Assembly (NCBI GenBank): GCA_041674705.1
Contig: JBAYVF010000002.1
Span: 62,001 to 126,000 of the forward strand
Direction of reading: 5' to 3'
Length of the DNA: 64,000 nt
Source: Aquincolibacterium sp041674705
Lineage (GTDB): Bacteria; Omnitrophota; Omnitrophia; Omnitrophales; Aquincolibacteriaceae
Positions 49,218-59,169 of this stretch are shown here, one piece after another. The position numbers and the translations under genes are program-made. Position 1 is the first letter of the stretch, and each line of letters opens with the position of its first letter. Under the pieces are notes generated by a model. The model saw only the letters and a program-made list of their open reading frames with translations. It was not told the origin of the DNA and searched no databases.

Positions 49218-51100
49218 TGGAATTCTTACTCGGTGGGTCATGGCCGGTTCCATTCGGCGAGTTTTCACTTAAGCTTGATCCCCTGAGCTTCGTATTTCTT
49301 ATCGCGATCACGATTCTTGTGTTGTGCTCTGGGGTCTACGGTCTTGGGTACATGCGCCCTTACCAAGGAAAGAAACCTTTGGGGTTTCATGTATTTTTTT
49401 ATCTGATCTTTGCCCTAGCTCTTGTTCTTATCGTCACGGCCAACAATGTGATTCTTTTCCTGGGGGCGTGGGAGGCCATGACCCTTTCGACGTTTTTTCT
49501 GATCATCTTCAACGATGAGAAGTCCGCCGTGCGTAAGGCGGGATTTATTTATCTGATTGCGTCCCATTGCGCGACGTTCTTTCTTTTTCTAATGTTCTTT
49601 CTAATGGCTCACGCTTCCGGATCGATGGATTTCAATATCATGGCGCGGACGAATTTCTCGCCTCTTTTCGCGGGGGCGGTCTTCCTTCTGGCTTTGGCGG
49701 GTTTCGGTGTCAAGGCGGGGTTCATTCCAGTGCATATTTGGTTGCCCTATGCCCATCCGGTGGCGCCTTCCCATATCTCCGCGCTTTTGTCAGGGATCTC
49801 GATCAAGATGGGGATCTACGGGATCTGCCGCGTGCTATGGATCATGAAAGTCCTTCCGGCCTGGTGTGGGTACGTTCTTTTGATGATCGGCGCTATCTCC
49901 GGCCTTATGGGTGTTCTCTATGCTCTTGGACAACACGAGTTGAAGAAGTTATTGGCTTATCACAGCGTTGAAAATATCGGCATTATTGCCTTGGGGCTCG
50001 GAGTGGGGGTCTTGGGTCGGAGTTATCAGATTCCCTTTCTCGCGGTGCTTGGATTTGGCGGAGGCCTCCTGCATGTTCTGAACCACTCGCTTTTCAAAGG
50101 GCTTCTGTTTTTGGGAGCAGGTTCAGTCATTCAAAAAACGCACTCCGGAGAGATGGATCATCTTGGAGGCTTGGCGAAGACTCTGCCGGTGACAAGCGTT
50201 CTTTTTATGGTGGGGGCGCTCTCGATCTGCGGTTTGCCGCTCTTTAACGGGTTCATCAGTGAATTCATTATCTATTTCGGACTTTTTCAGGGACTTTTCG
50301 GGCTTCCTGTGCACGGCGTAATCGCTTCCTCTATAGGGATCTTGTCCCTGGCTCTTATGGGGGCCCTCGCATTGGCCTGTTTTAGTAAAGTCTATGGGAC
50401 TGTTTTCCTTGGCAAACCTCGTGAAGGTTTAAGAGGAGCCTCACATGCGCATCTAAAAATCGGGGAAGCGACATCCGCGAGAACCCCAGAGGAGCAAGGT
50501 CGCTGTCTTGAGGAGACGTCAAAATGGATGCTTCTTCCCATGATGCTTCTGGCGGGATTATGTATCTGGATCGGGCTTGTTCCCCGAAGCGTGACCGGTT
50601 TGGTCTTTCTTGGCGGGGCTTACCTTACGCATGTGGATCTCTCAACGATCCCGATCGAACAGGTTCTCACGCCTTTAACGATGGTCATCCGGATGGCGTT
50701 TCTTTTTCTCTCACTCATCTTAGGATTAATCGCTGTTCGTCGGCTACTCTTAGGGGCGGCGCCTATGCCGATCCGGGAGACGTGGAGCTGTGGTTTCGCG
50801 CAGGTCTCTTCGAGGTTTCAATACACGTCCGCGTCTTTTGCCCGACTGATCGTTAATCTGATGAAACGTACGCTGCTTTTCCGTCGCCATGGGGGAGAGG
50901 TCTCCGGAGCTTTCCCGGAGAAGACGCACTTAGCTTCTTCTGTTCATGATGCTTCTGAAGAGTTGGTTTTTGCGCCCGGCCTTGCTTTTCTGAATGATTT
51001 GTCTAAAAAACTGGGCCATAGCCGTATTCGTCACATCCAGCTTTACTTAATGTACATTCTGCTGTTTCTCGTGTTTTTACTCGTTTGGAAATTAAAATAA
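49217..51100 (+). CDS. Hydrogenase-4/complex-I-related antiporter-like subunit (HyfB-like)
   Basis: 627 residues, about 14-16 membrane segments. Conserved channel residues of the NuoL/MrpA family are visible: Glu in W-E-A-M-T near residue 89, Lys in F-G-V-K-A-G near 161, and H-E-L-K-K-L-L-A-Y-H-S-V-E-N-I-G near 237. It should translocate H+ or Na+. First structural gene of a six-gene complex (to 56378). ATG 49217 overlaps the preceding stop (TGATG). Confidence 0.88.
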   Translation: MEFLLGGSWPVPFGEFSLKLDPLSFVFLIAITILVLCSGVYGLGYMRPYQGKKPLGFHVFFYLIFALALVLIVTANNVILFLGAWEAMTLSTFFLIIFNDEKSAVRKAGFIYLIASHCATFFLFLMFFLMAHASGSMDFNIMARTNFSPLFAGAVFLLALAGFGVKAGFIPVHIWLPYAHPVAPSHISALLSGISIKMGIYGICRVLWIMKVLPAWCGYVLLMIGAISGLMGVLYALGQHELKKLLAYHSVENIGIIALGLGVGVLGRSYQIPFLAVLGFGGGLLHVLNHSLFKGLLFLGAGSVIQKTHSGEMDHLGGLAKTLPVTSVLFMVGALSICGLPLFNGFISEFIIYFGLFQGLFGLPVHGVIASSIGILSLALMGALALACFSKVYGTVFLGKPREGLRGASHAHLKIGEATSARTPEEQGRCLEETSKWMLLPMMLLAGLCIWIGLVPRSVTGLVFLGGAYLTHVDLSTIPIEQVLTPLTMVIRMAFLFLSLILGLIAVRRLLLGAAPMPIRETWSCGFAQVSSRFQYTSASFARLIVNLMKRTLLFRRHGGEVSGAFPEKTHLASSVHDASEELVFAPGLAFLNDLSKKLGHSRIRHIQLYLMYILLFLVFLLVWKLK

Positions 51101-51118
51101 CAAAAAAAGAGGCGGCTT

Positions 51119-52054
51119 GTGAGTTCTGTTCTGAGTATGGCGTTTCCAATATTGTCTCACTGGCTGATCGTTTGTTTTCTTTCGCCGCTTTTTCTCGGGG
51201 TGATCGCCAAGGTTAAAGCTTTTTTCTCCGGAAAAGTGGGTCCGTCGGTATTTCAGCCCTATTTTGATCTGGCAAAACTTTTTCGTAAGAAGTGCGTTTA
51301 CAGTTCTACCGTGACATGGATCTTCCGTGCGGCTCCGGTTGTGATTCTCGCCGTCATGTTGGTTTTGGCGCTCTTAGTGCCCTTTGGTAGATTCAAAGCG
51401 CCGGTGCAATTTTCGGGCGATATCCTTTTGGCGGTCTATCTCTTGGCTTTGGGCAGGTTCTTTATGATCCTAGCTGCCCTGGACACGGGGTCCAGTTTCG
51501 AGGGGATGGGGGCGAGTCGTGAAGCGTATTTTTCGTGTTTATCCGAATTGGCGATGTTTATGAACTTTATCACGCTCGCTTTGCTCGCCAAGAGCATTTC
51601 TCTTTCTCAAATGGTCGGGGCGCATATTCCTATGACCTGGGGCGGCCTGGAACCGGCATTGCTTTTGGTCGTGGCGAGTTTTTTTATTGTGCTCTTGGCG
51701 GAAAACTGTCGCATTCCGGTGGACGATCCTGAGACGCATCTGGAGCTTACCATGATCCACGAAGTGATGATCCTGGATCACAGCGGCGTTGATCTAGCCT
51801 ACATGCTTTATGCTGCGGCGATGAAATTATTTATTTTCTCGGGGCTTCTGGTTTCTATCATCATCCCGGTTCGGACCGGAGATCATTGGACGGATATGGC
51901 GATCTTCTTCGGGGCGATGTTGGGACTAGCCGTTCTCATAGGAATCGTAGAATCCACCATGGCCCGTCTTCGGCTGAATCGCGTGCGGCTTTTATTATTG
52001 ATCTCGTTCGCGTTGGCTTTCTTTGGTCTCATCGTCACTTTGTGGAGGGCGTAG
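51119..52054 (+). CDS. Complex-I-related membrane subunit (HyfC/NuoH-like)
   Basis: 311 residues, eight predicted membrane segments. Family motifs: G-P-S-V-F-Q-P near residue 41, the E-G-M-G-A-S-R-E stretch near 127, and R-I-P-V-D-D-P-E-T-H-L-E-L-T near 197. This subunit couples the peripheral arm to the membrane pumps. GTG start at 51119 behind GAGGCGG. Confidence 0.88.
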   Translation: MSSVLSMAFPILSHWLIVCFLSPLFLGVIAKVKAFFSGKVGPSVFQPYFDLAKLFRKKCVYSSTVTWIFRAAPVVILAVMLVLALLVPFGRFKAPVQFSGDILLAVYLLALGRFFMILAALDTGSSFEGMGASREAYFSCLSELAMFMNFITLALLAKSISLSQMVGAHIPMTWGGLEPALLLVVASFFIVLLAENCRIPVDDPETHLELTMIHEVMILDHSGVDLAYMLYAAAMKLFIFSGLLVSIIIPVRTGDHWTDMAIFFGAMLGLAVLIGIVESTMARLRLNRVRLLLLISFALAFFGLIVTLWRA

Positions 52055-52057
52055 GGT

Positions 52058-52711
52058 ATGATGTCCTGGATCGATGTGAGCTGTATTTTGGCCGTGTTCC
52101 TGGCGTTGACCATCCTGGCAACCCATCGCATCGTGGGAATGATCAAGATCATTGCTTTGCAGTCGTTCCTCTTGAGCTTTGTCCCCTTATTCTTACACGC
52201 GGAAGCCATTTCAGGCCGCGATATCATGCTTTCAGGCGGAACCATGGTCCTCAAGGCCGTGTTGGTGCCTGCCATTTTATTCTGGACGATCCGGCACATT
52301 TCCATGCGGTCTGAGATCAAGCCCATTATCGGGCTTGGGACCTCGATCCTCTGCGGGGCAGTCTTGATCGCCGTTGCTTTCTGGATCTCTTTGTCACTTC
52401 GTTTGCCGGGGAAATTCGAGTCGAGTCTGGTGCTGCCGTGTTCTCTCGCGACCATGCTTTTGGGTTTCATGATCATGGTGACCCGAACCCGCGCTATTAC
52501 CCAGGTGTTGGGCTATTTGGTGATCGAGAACGGGATCTTTCTTTTCGCGAGTTCTTTATACGATGCGATGCCGATGCTCATTGAAATGGGTATTCTGCTG
52601 GATATTTTTGTCGCGGTTTTCATCATGGCTATCGTCCTGAATCACATCAATGAAGAATTTGAACGGACCCGGAGCCCCGTACACCGGCCTAAATGGGGAG
52701 AGAGCCAGTGA
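52058..52711 (+). CDS. Hydrogenase-4-type membrane subunit (HyfE-like)
   Basis: 217 residues, six to seven membrane segments with T-R-T-R-A-I-T-Q-V-L-G-Y-L-V-I-E-N-G near residue 145, the HyfE signature (NuoK-related). ATG 52058 four bases after the HyfC-like stop; the stop overlaps the next start. Confidence 0.85.
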   Translation: MMSWIDVSCILAVFLALTILATHRIVGMIKIIALQSFLLSFVPLFLHAEAISGRDIMLSGGTMVLKAVLVPAILFWTIRHISMRSEIKPIIGLGTSILCGAVLIAVAFWISLSLRLPGKFESSLVLPCSLATMLLGFMIMVTRTRAITQVLGYLVIENGIFLFASSLYDAMPMLIEMGILLDIFVAVFIMAIVLNHINEEFERTRSPVHRPKWGESQ

Positions 52712-54120
52712 TGTTGTCGCTTTTAATTGCCATCCCGTTCTTAGGCGCCCTTGCCGTATTGTTACCGGTAAGGACTATGTTCAGGGTGTGGTTTTTATTC
52801 GCGATCTCTTTCGTTCATGCCGTCGGCACGGCGTCTTTCTGGTGGCGATTGCCAGCCTCTGAGTGGCAGGGTTATTTAACTCTGGATCCTCTTGGGCTTA
52901 TCCTGCTCTCGGTCATCAGTCTTCTTTTTCTTTCCGTATCTTTTTTTATGATCGGCTATTTTCAACATGAGCACAGGAGCAACCGGATATTTACGGCGTC
53001 CATCCTGGCGCTCTTGTCCACGATGACGCTCGTTTCAGTAAGTTATCATATGGGGCTTATGTGGGTGGCGATCGAGACAACCACGCTCTTTAGCGCGCCT
53101 TTGATCAGCTTCCATCGCAATTGGGGAACTCTGGAAGCGACCTGGAAGTATTTACTGGTTTGCTCCGTGGGGATCGCTTTGGCGCTTATGGGGACGTTTT
53201 TTCTTGCCATTTCCGCGCATGACGTGCACACGCTTCTTTTGCCGTCGATCCTCAGCGGCGCGTCGTCTCTCTCGGTCAATTGGCTGAAGCTGAGTGTTAT
53301 TTTTCTGTTTGTGGGTTATGGCTGCAAGATGGGGCTCGCCCCGATGCACAGTTGGAAGCCGGAAGCCTATGGTCAGGCGACCGGGATGGTGGGCGTTTTG
53401 ATGGCCGGGGGATTGACGCAGTGCTCTTTCCTGGCTCTGATGCGGGTAAGTCAGATCTGTTACAAAACAGGACTCAGTGATTTTTACGCGTCTATCTTGA
53501 TCGTCACAGGTATTTTGTCGCTTGTAGTCCCCGCGATACTTCTCTTAGGCGAAAAAAAGCTCAAAAGGTCTTTCGCGTTTTCTTCGGTCGAGCATATGGG
53601 GCTTTTGGTCCTGGGGTTGGGCCTGGGAGGGGTCGGCATCTTGGGGGCCTTATTCCATATGATCAACAACGCCTTGGCAAAAGTAGTGATGTTCCTTACG
53701 GCCGGGTCTGTGGCGCAGAAGTATGGGTCTTCGCACGCCACAGAAGTTCGCGGGGTCATCCATATTTATCCCGTAACGGGCATTCTCCTTATTGTGTCAT
53801 TGCTCGCTGGGACCGGAATGTTTCCGTTCGCCACGTTCCATAGCGAGCTTTTGATCATCAACGCCGCGATCATTTCGAAGCATTATGTTTTAGCGGGCGG
53901 GATCATTTTGTGCCTCGCTATTATCTTTATTGGAATAGCCCGGATCGTTCTGGAGTTTGTTTACGGGAAGCCGACGGAACCGGTCTTGGATAAAAAAGAG
54001 AATTTTTTCATCAACATTACGATCGCGTCAGCGGCCGTGGCGCTCATAGGATTTGGTTTGTGGATGCCGGCTCCCTTGAGTCGCGTGCTTCATGATGCGG
54101 TGGCTTTGATCGTAGGGTAA
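52711..54120 (+). CDS. Antiporter-like membrane subunit (HyfF-like)
   Basis: 469 residues, about 13 membrane segments, NuoM/N-related: W-V-A-I-E-T-T-T with the conserved Glu near residue 119, G-Y-G-C-K-M-G with Lys near 209, and S-S-V-E-H-M-G-L near 295. A second ion-translocating channel next to the HyfB-like subunit. ATG 52711 overlaps the previous TGA; GGGGAGAG upstream. Confidence 0.88.
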   Translation: MLSLLIAIPFLGALAVLLPVRTMFRVWFLFAISFVHAVGTASFWWRLPASEWQGYLTLDPLGLILLSVISLLFLSVSFFMIGYFQHEHRSNRIFTASILALLSTMTLVSVSYHMGLMWVAIETTTLFSAPLISFHRNWGTLEATWKYLLVCSVGIALALMGTFFLAISAHDVHTLLLPSILSGASSLSVNWLKLSVIFLFVGYGCKMGLAPMHSWKPEAYGQATGMVGVLMAGGLTQCSFLALMRVSQICYKTGLSDFYASILIVTGILSLVVPAILLLGEKKLKRSFAFSSVEHMGLLVLGLGLGGVGILGALFHMINNALAKVVMFLTAGSVAQKYGSSHATEVRGVIHIYPVTGILLIVSLLAGTGMFPFATFHSELLIINAAIISKHYVLAGGIILCLAIIFIGIARIVLEFVYGKPTEPVLDKKENFFINITIASAAVALIGFGLWMPAPLSRVLHDAVALIVG

Positions 54121-54151
54121 AAGGTTTTTTTTGCTCACGGAATGAGGGTTT

Positions 54152-55663
54152 ATGGAATTGTTTAATGGCGGTCATGTTGCGTTAAAAGATATTCCGCTCT
54201 TGGCGGAAAAGGAATTTCGCGAAGAAGTGCTTCTTCGTTGCCGTGACGGCGCCCGCCTTGCAAACTTTTTCGGAAGTCTGGAGGACGGGGGGAACGTTCG
54301 CCTTATTGCAATCCTGTCGGTTGATGAAGAATCGGAACTGCAGATATTTTCGACCAAAGTTCTGGCGGAATCTCCACGCTATAAATCTTTGACCAAAGAG
54401 CTCCTCCAGGCGCATTTGTTCGAACGCGAGATCGCAGAGCAGTGGGCGATCCTTCCCGAAGGGCACCCGTGGCTCAAGCCGGTAAGATATCACACGAATT
54501 ATCGTGCCGTTCCCGATCTTTGGAAGGATATCACGCAGCAGACTATTCCGGGATCTTATCCTTTCTATGCCGTGGGGGGCGAGGAGGTCCATGAAGTGGG
54601 CGTGGGGCCGGTGCATGCCGGTATTATCGAACCCGGACATTTCCGGTTTCAATGTCATGGCGAAGAGATCATCCATTTGGAGACCCAATTAGGATACCAG
54701 CATCGAGGCATTGAGCCTCTCATGTGTGGAAGGGATTTGAAACGAGGGGTGCTTTTAAGCGAGTCCATCGCAGGGGATACATCGATCGGCCATTCCACAG
54801 CGTTCTGTGAAGTGGTGGAGTCCCTGGCGAGTTGCAACGTCCCGATCAAAGCGCAGGCCATTCGTGCGATCGGATTGGAATTGGAACGGCTCGCGAATCA
54901 TGTGGGCGATCTGGGCGCTTTGGGAATGGATGCCGGCTTTTCGCCGACCAGCGCGTATTTTGGCCGTATGCGCGGGGATTATCTAAATTTGTTGCTGGAA
55001 CTGACGGGAAACCGTTTTGGTAAGGGGCTGTGTCGGCCGGGAGGGGTCCTTTTTGATATGGATACCGCAATGGCCGAGGATTTTTGCCGTAAACTCAAGC
55101 GTTATAAAAAAGAATTTGAAGATGTGAGCGAATTGCTTTTCACTCGGACGTCGGTCCTTGCGCGTTTTGAAGGTATCGGGGTGGTGCCTCTGAAGATCGC
55201 GAAAAGCCTGGGGTTGGTCGGTCCCGTTGCGCGTGCGAGCCAGCTGGAACAAGACGTGCGTATTGATCACTCCTCCGGGATGTGGCAATTTTATCATGTC
55301 CCCATTTCTTTGGCCGCGACGGGGGATGTGTATGCGCGCGCTTTGGTGCGCCGACAGGAAGTGATGCGTTCGCTGGAATTTCTGCTGAAGCTTTTACCCT
55401 CTCTACCCAAGGGGGGGATTTTTTCCTCTCTCGGTCCTCTGAAGACGGATACGCTTGCCCTTTCTCTGGTGGAGGGATGGCGCGGTGAGATCATGCATGT
55501 CGGCATGACGGATAGCCAAGGCGCCCTGATGCGGTACAAGATCAAAGACCCGTCGTTTCATAATTGGTTTGCCTTAACCTTGGCGATGCGTAACCAGGAA
55601 ATATCTGATTTTCCCTTATGCAATAAAAGCTTCAATTTATCCTATTGCGGGCATGACCTGTGA
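54152..55663 (+). CDS. Hydrogenase-4-like large subunit (HyfG-like) lacking nickel ligands
   Basis: 503 residues, NuoC-like domain (about 1-130) fused to a NuoD/large-subunit domain, as in HyfG/HycE. The N-terminal R-x-C-G-x-C site reads E-S-I-A-G-D-T near residue 204, and the C-terminal D-P-C-x-x-C site is replaced by D-F-P-L-C-N-K-S-F-N-L-S-Y-C near 486 with wrong spacing. A [NiFe] centre therefore cannot form. This matches the energy-converting-hydrogenase-related (Ehr) group rather than a hydrogenase. The electron donor and acceptor are unknown. ATG 54152 follows GAGGG. Confidence 0.85.
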   Translation: MELFNGGHVALKDIPLLAEKEFREEVLLRCRDGARLANFFGSLEDGGNVRLIAILSVDEESELQIFSTKVLAESPRYKSLTKELLQAHLFEREIAEQWAILPEGHPWLKPVRYHTNYRAVPDLWKDITQQTIPGSYPFYAVGGEEVHEVGVGPVHAGIIEPGHFRFQCHGEEIIHLETQLGYQHRGIEPLMCGRDLKRGVLLSESIAGDTSIGHSTAFCEVVESLASCNVPIKAQAIRAIGLELERLANHVGDLGALGMDAGFSPTSAYFGRMRGDYLNLLLELTGNRFGKGLCRPGGVLFDMDTAMAEDFCRKLKRYKKEFEDVSELLFTRTSVLARFEGIGVVPLKIAKSLGLVGPVARASQLEQDVRIDHSSGMWQFYHVPISLAATGDVYARALVRRQEVMRSLEFLLKLLPSLPKGGIFSSLGPLKTDTLALSLVEGWRGEIMHVGMTDSQGALMRYKIKDPSFHNWFALTLAMRNQEISDFPLCNKSFNLSYCGHDL

Positions 55664-55694
55664 AGTCAGATCGCAGTAGGACCATGGTGACACT

Positions 55695-56378
55695 ATGCTG
55701 AAAATTTTAATGACACGTTTCAGACAGGGATGCCGGACCTTGTCTTTTCCAAAGGGGAAGCTTCCCGTCCTGCCGGCGCGCTATCGAGGCCGGCCCATCA
55801 TCGCGGCTCAGGAAGACAGCGTGGATCTCGGGGAAATAACTTATATCCCGGATAGCGGCATTCGACACTCCAACGATTTTCGGATGGCAGTATCGAAGCG
55901 TGAAGATCTCATTCTCAAGAGCGATGTGGACGCGCTCGCGTATGCCTTGAATAAAAAAATCGCGAAGATGTTTGGCCGGTCGCTCAAACTTCGGCAGGTC
56001 TCGGCCGGGGGTTGCAATGCTTGTGAGGCGGACATTAATGTCCTTAACACGCCCGTTTTTGATCTGAGTCGTTTTGGTATCCAGTTTGTGGCCTCGCCCC
56101 GTCATGCCGACGGGCTTGTTGTCACGGGTCCTGTTACGCGTAATATGAGAGAGGCGCTTCTGAAAACTTACGAAGCTGTGCCGGATCCCAAGATCGTGAT
56201 TGCCATCGGCGCTTGCGCGATTTCCGGAGGCATTTTTGCAAATAGCCCTGAGTCTTCCAAGGGGCTGGACACGATTCTCCCCGTCGATCTTTACATCCCC
56301 GGGTGCCCGCCGCATCCCCTGACCATCCTCGATGGATTCTTACGATTGATGGGAAGAATCAAAAAAGATCAGCCATGA
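55695..56378 (+). CDS. Hydrogenase-4-like small subunit (HyfI/NuoB-like)
   Basis: 227 residues. The proximal [4Fe-4S] ligands are kept: G-G-C-N-A-C near residue 110, G-A-C-A near 175 and P-G-C-P-P-H-P near 205. So an N2-like cluster can form although the partner large subunit lacks nickel ligands. About 80 N-terminal residues precede the NuoB core. TGA 56376-56378 overlaps the ClC start (ATGA). No ferredoxin-like subunit follows. Confidence 0.87.
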   Translation: MLKILMTRFRQGCRTLSFPKGKLPVLPARYRGRPIIAAQEDSVDLGEITYIPDSGIRHSNDFRMAVSKREDLILKSDVDALAYALNKKIAKMFGRSLKLRQVSAGGCNACEADINVLNTPVFDLSRFGIQFVASPRHADGLVVTGPVTRNMREALLKTYEAVPDPKIVIAIGACAISGGIFANSPESSKGLDTILPVDLYIPGCPPHPLTILDGFLRLMGRIKKDQP

Positions 56379-57745
56379 AGCGTAGGATCGCGGAAGAGAC
56401 GATTCTTTTTATCAGTGTTTTGAAGTGGTTTATTCTCGCGAGCATTATTGGAGTCGTTGTTGGCTCTGCAACGGCGGTGTTTCTTAAACTGCTTAGCTGG
56501 AGTGTGGCCTTCGCAGAAAGGAGCACTTATTCTTTCCTTCTGCTCCCTGTAGCCCTTTTTCTAAGTGCCCTGATTATCAAATACTTCGCACCGGATGCAG
56601 AGGGCCATGGCACCGAGAAGGTCATCGAAGCTATCCACAAATCTTCTGGAAAGATCAAGGCGGCTGTAGTTCCGGTCAAACTGGTTGCAACGATCATTAC
56701 GATCGCTTTGGGCGGTTCAGCAGGAAAGGAAGGCCCCTGTGCCCAGATCGGGGGAGGGCTTTCCTCCATTTTTGCCGATTTGTTCAAATTTGACGACAAG
56801 GATCGAAAAAAACTGGTGATTTGCGGTATTAGCGCCGGATTTGCCTCGGTTTTTGGAACCCCGATTGCCGGGGCCCTTTTTGGTGTTGAGGTTCTTTTTG
56901 TCGGAAGTATTCTTTACGATGTGCTGTTGCCGTCGTTTATCGCAGGTGTTACGAGCTATCATGTTTCGAACGCTCTCGGAATCTCCTATTTTTATCACCC
57001 CATGAATTTTGTTCCTCAATTCAGCGAATTCTTTTTCATCCAAATATGTTTTGCCGGAGTTTTTTTTGGTATCTGTGCCCTTCTTCTTGTGGAGATTTTA
57101 AAGTTAGGTAAATTTCTTTCTCGAAAACTAAAGCTATGGGCGCCTTTTAAAGGATTGGTCGGCGGATTTGTGCTTGTAGTTCTGGCGTTTCTGCTGTCAA
57201 AACAATATCTCGGGCTGGGGCTGGATACGATCGAGTCATGTTTGCAGGGGCAAAACGTTCCGTGGCATGCGACTTTTTCTAAAATGTTGTTCACCTCTGT
57301 AACGCTGAACTTCGGGGGCAGCGGAGGCATCGTAACGCCTATCTTTTTTGTGGGAGCTACGGCGGGATCCCTCTATGCGAGTTGGGCCGGGCTAGATCCT
57401 GCGACTTTATCAGCGATCGGTTTTGTCGCCGTCCTTGCGGGTGCTGCCAATACTCCGATCGCTGCGAGCATTATGGCCATCGAAGTCTTTGGTCCCTCCA
57501 TCGCTCCTTATGCATCCATTGCTTGCGTCATCAGTTTTTTGATGACAGGCCACCGGAGTGTTTATGACTCCCAAATTTTAGCGGTCAAAAAGACCCCCTC
57601 GGTGGATGTGGCCTTAGGTAAAGAGATGGGGGATCTGAAAGCGCAGTTAAGCCTTCGGGAAAAGAGTTGGTCTCAAAGTATCAAGCGCTTTTATGTTTTT
57701 ATCAGAAAGCGATTTGGGCGATCCAAAACCCAAAGGCCAAATTGA
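56375..57745 (+). CDS. ClC-family chloride channel or H+/Cl- exchanger
   Basis: 456 residues, about 10-12 membrane helices. Selectivity motifs: G-G-S-A-G-K-E-G-P near residue 115 with the gating Glu, G-T-P-I-A-G-A-L-F-G-V-E near 160, and G-G-I-V-T-P near 315 (G-x-F-x-P equivalent). No CBS domains. The start is ATG 56375, overlapping the small-subunit stop; an upstream in-frame start at 56303 would lie within the previous gene. Coupling suggests charge compensation for the ion-pumping complex. Confidence 0.87.
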   Translation: MKRRIAEETILFISVLKWFILASIIGVVVGSATAVFLKLLSWSVAFAERSTYSFLLLPVALFLSALIIKYFAPDAEGHGTEKVIEAIHKSSGKIKAAVVPVKLVATIITIALGGSAGKEGPCAQIGGGLSSIFADLFKFDDKDRKKLVICGISAGFASVFGTPIAGALFGVEVLFVGSILYDVLLPSFIAGVTSYHVSNALGISYFYHPMNFVPQFSEFFFIQICFAGVFFGICALLLVEILKLGKFLSRKLKLWAPFKGLVGGFVLVVLAFLLSKQYLGLGLDTIESCLQGQNVPWHATFSKMLFTSVTLNFGGSGGIVTPIFFVGATAGSLYASWAGLDPATLSAIGFVAVLAGAANTPIAASIMAIEVFGPSIAPYASIACVISFLMTGHRSVYDSQILAVKKTPSVDVALGKEMGDLKAQLSLREKSWSQSIKRFYVFIRKRFGRSKTQRPN

Positions 57746-57939
57746 CATCACGCTACGGATGCTGAAGAGATAGTGCTATGCGGCGGGATGCTGAAGTTGA
57801 AACGCGGCGAAAAAGGAGGCTGGGTTCTCTCTTTAGAATAAACAACCAAGTTTACGGATAGGTTCGAAGGCGTTCTGTTCAGGGGAACGGAATGAGAGCG
57901 CATCGTTTTCAATTCGACATAACAAACTGGAGTTATGAA

Positions 57940-58308
57940 ATGCAAAAGAATATTCTCGTGATCGATAGTGACCCCGTGGCTGGAGAAAAGATCGCGGCAG
58001 TCCTGCGAGGGGAAGGGTACGCAGCTGCGGTATCGTCGAATTTTGAGGATGCCTGTCAAAAAGCACGCCAGAAAATTCCGGCTCTTGTCGTTATCGATAT
58101 GGGCATACCGGACATTGCAGGATTTGAAGCTTGTCGCAAGATCAAGGAGATGTTCAAGCCGCGTCCGCCGCGGGTAATTGTAATCACCGGTAAAATCACT
58201 ATGGCCGATCGCATGCGGGCTCGAACGGTGGGGGCGGATGATTTCGTCGCCAAGACTTTGGATATGTCTAACTTGATACAAAGTGTGCGGAAGATTTTTA
58301 CATTGTGA
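57940..58308 (+). CDS. Stand-alone response-regulator receiver domain
   Basis: 122 residues, one CheY-like domain: acidic pair I-D-S-D near residue 8, phospho-acceptor Asp in V-V-I-D-M-G near 53, T-G near 83 and Lys in V-A-K-T near 104. No output domain and no histidine kinase nearby. ATG 57940 with GGAG eight bases upstream; an in-frame start at 57892 lacks a ribosome site. Confidence 0.88.
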   Translation: MQKNILVIDSDPVAGEKIAAVLRGEGYAAAVSSNFEDACQKARQKIPALVVIDMGIPDIAGFEACRKIKEMFKPRPPRVIVITGKITMADRMRARTVGADDFVAKTLDMSNLIQSVRKIFTL

Positions 58309-58530
58309 GGATGGCAGAGTTGCCATACGGCTCTTTTTAAATAAAAAGGGATTGAAAATCCGAGACGCTGGCTCGGAAATTATCTCTTACCCCGCTATGG
58401 ATACTTACTGGACATACAAAAGAGAGAAAAACTGCAGGCTGTTTTCTTTTTGCTCTTAATCCCAATCGCCCTTATCCAGTCCTCCCGCATTTAGCGCGAG
58501 ATCCGAGGGGCTCCACAGGTATTCGATTTC

Positions 58531-59169
58531 ATGATACTCTTTGGCATGAGGAGAACCTTCTTGGGGAACTTGAGCGATGAAACTAAAAAGGGATCACGTC
58601 GGCACCGGCTCCGAGCCGTTGATCTTCAAAATATCGAAGGCGATTCCGTTGCGCGGCTCACGGGATTCGAGAACGAAGTTTTAACTGGAATACGAACTTT
58701 CGGGGATTCTCCGCTAGAAAAACTGATTTCCGAGGAAGAGGCTCCCTCCCTGCGCAATCAGGATATCCAGAGACTACGGCGACTTCGACGTTATATCAAA
58801 TACGCCCGGCTTACTCCGAAACAAAGGCGGGCTTATGAACTGTTTTCTCTCAGCCGGGACTCCGATATGACACTCCGTAAACTTTCCGCAAAGCTTGGGA
58901 TCAGTCTCTCAAGCGCATGGGCCAGAGTTAAAGGGGCTGTTAAGCGGCTTGAGCAGATCAAGAAACGCCAAGAAGAAGGCGCAAAACTGAAGGCGATCCT
59001 GGATGGAGTCCTTTACGCCGGGAAACTGAAGCGTGTCTTCCTCCTTTATTTCGAAAGATGCTGGCCTCCGCCTATGATCGCCAGATCTCTCCACTCGAAC
59101 CTTTCCACGATCTACAGCAATCTCCGCACGATACGCTTTCTTGCCAAGGCCTATTCTTCGGAAAAATAG
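58531..59169 (+). CDS. Sigma-region-4-like helix-turn-helix protein
   Basis: 212 residues, very basic. Residues about 92-140 (L-T-P-K-Q-R-R-A-Y-E-L-F, then L-R-K-L-S-A-K-L-G-I-S-L-S-S-A-W) form a sigma-70 region 4-type HTH, and a second, weaker HTH-like end (residues 180-205) follows. No region 2, so it is not a full sigma factor. Likely a transcription regulator of the adjoining mobile element. Start ATG 58531, or 58546. Confidence 0.6.
   Translation: MILFGMRRTFLGNLSDETKKGSRRHRLRAVDLQNIEGDSVARLTGFENEVLTGIRTFGDSPLEKLISEEEAPSLRNQDIQRLRRLRRYIKYARLTPKQRRAYELFSLSRDSDMTLRKLSAKLGISLSSAWARVKGAVKRLEQIKKRQEEGAKLKAILDGVLYAGKLKRVFLLYFERCWPPPMIARSLHSNLSTIYSNLRTIRFLAKAYSSEK

Noticed and set aside
54152..56378. 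Functional energy-converting [NiFe] hydrogenase
   Set aside because: Both C-x-x-C nickel motifs of the large subunit are missing and there are no maturation genes in the window.
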